DNA of 64,000 bases from Flavobacterium tyrosinilyticum (GTDB taxonomy: Bacteria; Bacteroidota; Bacteroidia; Flavobacteriales; Flavobacteriaceae). The position numbers and the translations under genes were made by a program. A model generated the notes under the pieces. The model did not search any database, was not told the DNA's origin, and saw only the letters and a program-made list of their open reading frames with translations. The DNA is taken from the NCBI RefSeq assembly GCF_023656565.1, contig NZ_JAMOKG010000002.1, positions 51,656 through 115,655 of the forward strand. The letters are read 5' to 3'. Position 1 is the stretch's first letter; every line of letters begins with the position of its first letter. Below, piece by piece: positions 60,496 to 64,000 of the stretch.

Positions 60496-62757
60496 ATGAG
60501 AATACTATTTAGCGGTTTTTTCGCTTTGAGCTTACTTTTCGCCAATCCAATAATTTCGCAGCAAAAAAAGGCAGAACAAACAGATGTAAATTATACGCAA
60601 TATGTAGATCCGCTTATTGGTTCGGCAGGTCATGGTCACGTGTTTGTGGGTGCAAATGTTCCTTTTGGAGCGGTACAGTTGGGACCTGTAAATATTTTTG
60701 AAGGATGGGATTGGTGCAGCGGTTACAACTATGCCAGCAATACCATTTTAGGTTTCACGCACACGCATCTAAGCGGAACCGGAATTGGAGATTTAAATGA
60801 TATTCTGGTACTTCCTGTTAGTGGAAAAGTTGGTTTGACCAAAGGAACAAAAGAAGATATGGCAAATGGTTACGGCTCGTATTTCTCTCATAAAAACGAA
60901 GTGGTAAAGCCAGGATATTACAGCGTTTTATTGGATAAATATAAAATCAAAGCCGAATTAACGGCCAGTGAAAGAGTTGGTTTTCATAAATATACTTTTG
61001 AGAACACAGACGATTCACATATTTTGATTGATCTTGCCGATGGAATTGGTTGGGACAGGCCTGTGAAAACGTTCATTAAAAAAGTAAGCGAAACTAAAAT
61101 TGAAGGCTATCGTTATTCGACAGGTTGGGCAGCAGATCAGCGCATTTATTTTGCAATGGAATTCTCTGAACCTATCACAAATATGATGGTTTATGACAGT
61201 ACAGCCGTAGTTAAAGGAACAGAAGGTGAGGGCTTAAAAATAAAAGCAGTTTTAGATTTTAAAACTTTAAAAAATAAACAGATTCTGGTAAAAGTCGGAA
61301 TTTCTCCAGTTAGCGTCGAAAATGCATCTGCCAATATAAAAGCAGAGATTCCGAATTGGGATTTTGACGCAGTTGTAAAACTGGCAGATTCAAAATGGAA
61401 CAAAGAATTAAATAAAGTTCAAATAAAAGCAGATGAAAAAACAATGAAAGTTTTCTATACTTCATTGTATCACACCATGTTTGCACCTTCTATTTTTAAT
61501 GATGCCAACGGAGATTATCTGGGAACAGATAAAAAAGTCTACGAAAAAGCCAATTTTACCAATTACACTACTTTTTCACTTTGGGATACTTACCGCGGGC
61601 TGCATCCATTATACACTATTACGCAGCCAGAAAAAATCAATGATATTGTAAAATCGTTTTTAGCGATTTATCAGCAACAGGGCAGATTACCAGTTTGGCA
61701 TTTAATGGGCAACGAAACTAATACCATGAACGGAAATCATTCCATAGCCGTTATCGTTGATGCGTATTTAAAAGGATATCGCGATTATGATGTCAATTTA
61801 GCGTATGAAGCCATTAAAAAAACGGCCATGCAAACGCGAGACGGAATGGATTATGTTCAGAAACTAGAATATATTCCTGCTGATAAACTATTAGAATCTG
61901 TTGGAAATGCTTTAGAATATGCAATTGATGATTACTGTATTGCTTTGATGGCGAAATCTTTAAACAAAACAGACGATTATAATTATTTCACTAAAAGAGC
62001 CAATTTATATAAGCTCTATTTTGATAGAGAAACCACTTTTATGCGTGGTAAATTAACAAATGGAAATTGGAGAACGCCATTTAATCCGCTTTCGTCAGCA
62101 CATCGTAAAGACGATTATGTTGAGGGAAATGCATGGCAATATACTTGGCTTGTTCCTCAAGATCCGTACGGTTTAATTGATTTATTTGGAAGCGAAGATA
62201 AATTTATTGCAAAATTAGATTCACTTTTTCTATTGACTGATAAAGTAGAAGGAGAGGATGTTTCGCCAGATATTAGCGGTTTAATAGGACAGTACGCTCA
62301 CGGAAACGAGCCGAATCATCATATTCCGTATTTGTATGCGTATGTGGGACAGCCTTGGAAAACAGCAAAATTAATTCGAGAAATTGACGATAAATTCTAC
62401 TCAACAAAACCAGACGGATTATGTGGTAATGAAGATTTAGGACAAATGTCGGCTTGGTATATTTTATCTTCTATGGGATTCTATTCGGTTAATCCTGCGA
62501 ACGGAATTTACGTTTTGGGAAGTCCGTTAGTAAACAATGCTGTAATTCATCATAAAAAAGGTATTTCATTTACGATAAATGCGGTTAATAACAGCGCTTC
62601 AAATCTCTACATCCAAAAAGCAGAATATAACGGAAAACCATACTCAAAATCATACATCACACAAGAAATGATTGTAAAAGGAGGAGAACTCAAATTATAT
62701 ATGGGAAGCAAACCTTCGCAAACATTTGGAGTAAAAAAAGAAGACAGGCCGCTTTAG
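60496..62757 (+). CDS. GH92 alpha-1,2-mannosidase-type enzyme (753 aa)
   Basis: A signal-like N-terminus (FSGFFALSLLFANPIISQ). The GH92 start YVDPLIGSAGHGHVFVGANV and GAVQLGPVNIFEGWDWCSGY, the middle FSLWDTYRGLHPLYTI, HLMGNETNTMNGNHS, and the C-terminal LCGNEDLGQMSAWYILSSMG are all conserved family blocks. Full length for the family. GH92 enzymes are calcium-dependent exo-alpha-mannosidases that trim mannan or high-mannose N-glycans. With the GH2 beta-mannosidase and a second GH92 this supports an N-glycan or yeast-mannan substrate for the locus. Confidence 0.92.
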   Translation: MRILFSGFFALSLLFANPIISQQKKAEQTDVNYTQYVDPLIGSAGHGHVFVGANVPFGAVQLGPVNIFEGWDWCSGYNYASNTILGFTHTHLSGTGIGDLNDILVLPVSGKVGLTKGTKEDMANGYGSYFSHKNEVVKPGYYSVLLDKYKIKAELTASERVGFHKYTFENTDDSHILIDLADGIGWDRPVKTFIKKVSETKIEGYRYSTGWAADQRIYFAMEFSEPITNMMVYDSTAVVKGTEGEGLKIKAVLDFKTLKNKQILVKVGISPVSVENASANIKAEIPNWDFDAVVKLADSKWNKELNKVQIKADEKTMKVFYTSLYHTMFAPSIFNDANGDYLGTDKKVYEKANFTNYTTFSLWDTYRGLHPLYTITQPEKINDIVKSFLAIYQQQGRLPVWHLMGNETNTMNGNHSIAVIVDAYLKGYRDYDVNLAYEAIKKTAMQTRDGMDYVQKLEYIPADKLLESVGNALEYAIDDYCIALMAKSLNKTDDYNYFTKRANLYKLYFDRETTFMRGKLTNGNWRTPFNPLSSAHRKDDYVEGNAWQYTWLVPQDPYGLIDLFGSEDKFIAKLDSLFLLTDKVEGEDVSPDISGLIGQYAHGNEPNHHIPYLYAYVGQPWKTAKLIREIDDKFYSTKPDGLCGNEDLGQMSAWYILSSMGFYSVNPANGIYVLGSPLVNNAVIHHKKGISFTINAVNNSASNLYIQKAEYNGKPYSKSYITQEMIVKGGELKLYMGSKPSQTFGVKKEDRPL

Positions 62758-62769
62758 AACTGTGGATTT

Positions 62770-62882
62770 CCTGCAAGGTTTTTAAAACCTTGTAGGCATA
62801 GTTAAAGATTTTATTTTAAGATAAGTTATAGATTCAGATTTCACAAAAATAAATACCTACAAGGTTTTAAAAACCTTGCAGG
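62770..62882. repeat. Pair of inverted repeats flanking a short gap
   Basis: The 27 bases at 62770-62796 are the exact reverse complement of 62856-62882. Each copy is also an imperfect palindrome around GGTTTTTAAAACC. The pair is about 60 bases apart and fills the space between the two GH92 genes, probably one of the dispersed intergenic repeats of this genus. Confidence 0.65.
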
Positions 62883-62897
62883 ACAACAATACATGAG

Positions 62898-64000
62898 ATG
62901 AAAATAAAAAGTTTAATTTTTTTTGGATTAATACACTGCTGCATTTCTATAAATGCGCAAGTTAAAGAGCCAGTAGAATATGTAAATCCGTTAATGGGAA
63001 CGCAGTCTTTGCATAATCTTTCTAACGGAAATACGTATCCTGCTATCTGCAGACCGTGGGGAATGAATTTCTGGACGCCACAAACTGGCAAAATGGGAGA
63101 TGGATGGGCGTATACCTATACGGCAGAAAAAATCAGAGGATTTAAGCAGACGCATCAGCCGTCACCTTGGATGAACGATTACGGTCAGTTTTCGATTATG
63201 CCCGTTACAGGTAAATTGGCTTTCACCGAAGACGAGCGTGCGAGTTGGTTCAGCCATAAAGCAGAAATTTCAAAACCATATTATTACAGCGTTTATTTGG
63301 CTGATTATGATGTTACGACCGAAATTACCACAACAGAAAGAGCAGCACATTTTCAGATCACATTTCCTGAAAATGAAAAATCTTCTATTGTAATCGATGC
63401 TTTTGATAAAGGTTCGTATATCAAAATAATTCCGTCAGAGAATAAAATAATCGGTTATACAACTTGCAACAGCGGCGGAGTTCCTCAGAATTTTAAGAAC
63501 TATTTTGTTTTAGTATTTGATAAACCATTTGCAACAAATTATACTTGTATTGATAGAGTTTTGATTAAAGATAAATTAGAAGCAACAGGACTTCATACAG
63601 GCGCAATAGTTGGATTTAAAACTAAAAAAGGAGAAAAAATAAATGTAAAAGTAGCTTCTTCTTTTATAAGTCCTGAACAGGCTGAACTAACTTTAAAAAA
63701 CGAATTAGATGCAGCATCTTTTGAGAAAACTCTAGCACAGTCTAAAAATGAATGGAACAAAGTCTTAGGAAAAATTACAGTTGAAGATACAAACGAAGAT
63801 CAATTAAAAACTTTTTATTCTTGTTTATACCGTACCGTTTGTTTTCCACAAAAACAATATGAAATAAATAAAGAGGGCGAAATTGTACACTACAGCCCAT
63901 ACAACGGAAAAGTTCTTCCGGGTTATATGTATGCAGGAACGGGATTTTGGGATACTTTCCGTGCTTTATATCCTTTGTTAAATCTGGTTTATCCTTCTAT
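62898..64000 (+). CDS. Second GH92 alpha-mannosidase (3' end outside window)
   Basis: ATG at 62898 (an earlier ATG at 62893 stops after two codons). Signal peptide MKIKSLIFFGLIHCCISINA. The visible 367 codons show EYVNPLMGTQSLHNLSNGNT, CRPWGMNFWTPQTG, FKQTHQPSPWMNDYGQFSIM, and near the edge YAGTGFWDTFRALYPLLNLV, all GH92 blocks. It is a different subgroup from the first GH92, so it may act on a different alpha-mannose linkage. The gene runs off the window, so it must be completed from the next contig part. Confidence 0.88.
   Translation, partial: MKIKSLIFFGLIHCCISINAQVKEPVEYVNPLMGTQSLHNLSNGNTYPAICRPWGMNFWTPQTGKMGDGWAYTYTAEKIRGFKQTHQPSPWMNDYGQFSIMPVTGKLAFTEDERASWFSHKAEISKPYYYSVYLADYDVTTEITTTERAAHFQITFPENEKSSIVIDAFDKGSYIKIIPSENKIIGYTTCNSGGVPQNFKNYFVLVFDKPFATNYTCIDRVLIKDKLEATGLHTGAIVGFKTKKGEKINVKVASSFISPEQAELTLKNELDAASFEKTLAQSKNEWNKVLGKITVEDTNEDQLKTFYSCLYRTVCFPQKQYEINKEGEIVHYSPYNGKVLPGYMYAGTGFWDTFRALYPLLNLVYPS

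Overview
The window reads as a chromosomal segment of a Flavobacterium-like member of the Bacteroidota. It is AT-rich, carries two SusC/SusD pairs, an FecI/FecR-type sigma/anti-sigma pair and a protein with a type IX secretion (T9SS) sorting domain, and shows TAnnTTTG promoter elements. All family names come from reading motifs by eye; no database search was run.

Region A (1-36293) is a phage-derived element, nearly all on the minus strand and read right to left from a cleavable S24-type repressor (35610-36293, plus strand). The early operon holds small proteins and a DUF3164-like protein typical of Mu-like phages. Then come a small putative regulator and a lysis cassette: a membrane-anchored coiled-coil protein, a CHAP endolysin and a lipoprotein with unimolecular-spanin topology. 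No portal, terminase, capsid, sheath, tube or tape-measure gene follows. Instead there are very large proteins without signal peptides (734, 1058, 2477 and 1950 aa), a possible immunity partner (224 aa), and a long run of tail-fibre-like receptor-binding genes. These include a tail-assembly-chaperone-like protein, two DUF5977 proteins (one with a Hint domain), a tiny SET-domain protein, a beta-helix spike and two copies of a two-gene adhesin cassette, the second ending in a leucine-rich-repeat adhesin cut by the window edge. Three copies of a TTTACAnnnnTGTAAA-type dyad lie upstream of the lysis operon, a fibre gene and the 2477-aa gene, suggesting one regulator switches on the late operons. 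My leading hypothesis is an SOS-inducible, lysis-released system that exports giant proteins (comparable in logic to type 10 secretion) rather than an ordinary prophage. Virion genes to the left of the window are not excluded.

Region B (36410-40798) holds two host genes on the minus strand: a MarR-GNAT fusion and a secreted T9SS cargo protein with about 13 YCF48/BNR-like repeats.

Region C (41319-49985) is a sigma/anti-sigma-controlled uptake locus: ECF sigma factor, FecR-like anti-sigma, SusC with an STN signalling domain, SusD, and a secreted protein joining a phosphodiesterase-like domain to an alkaline phosphatase. Region D (50166-51770) is a lone SAM-dependent methyltransferase.

Region E (52162-64000) is a polysaccharide utilisation locus for mannose-containing glycans: LacI regulator, SusC, SusD, a GH2 beta-mannosidase lacking a middle domain, and two GH92 alpha-mannosidases (the second cut by the window end). 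Two LacI-type operators flank the regulator gene. Dispersed palindromic repeats sit in several intergenic gaps. I saw no tRNA, rRNA, CRISPR array, transposase or integrase.
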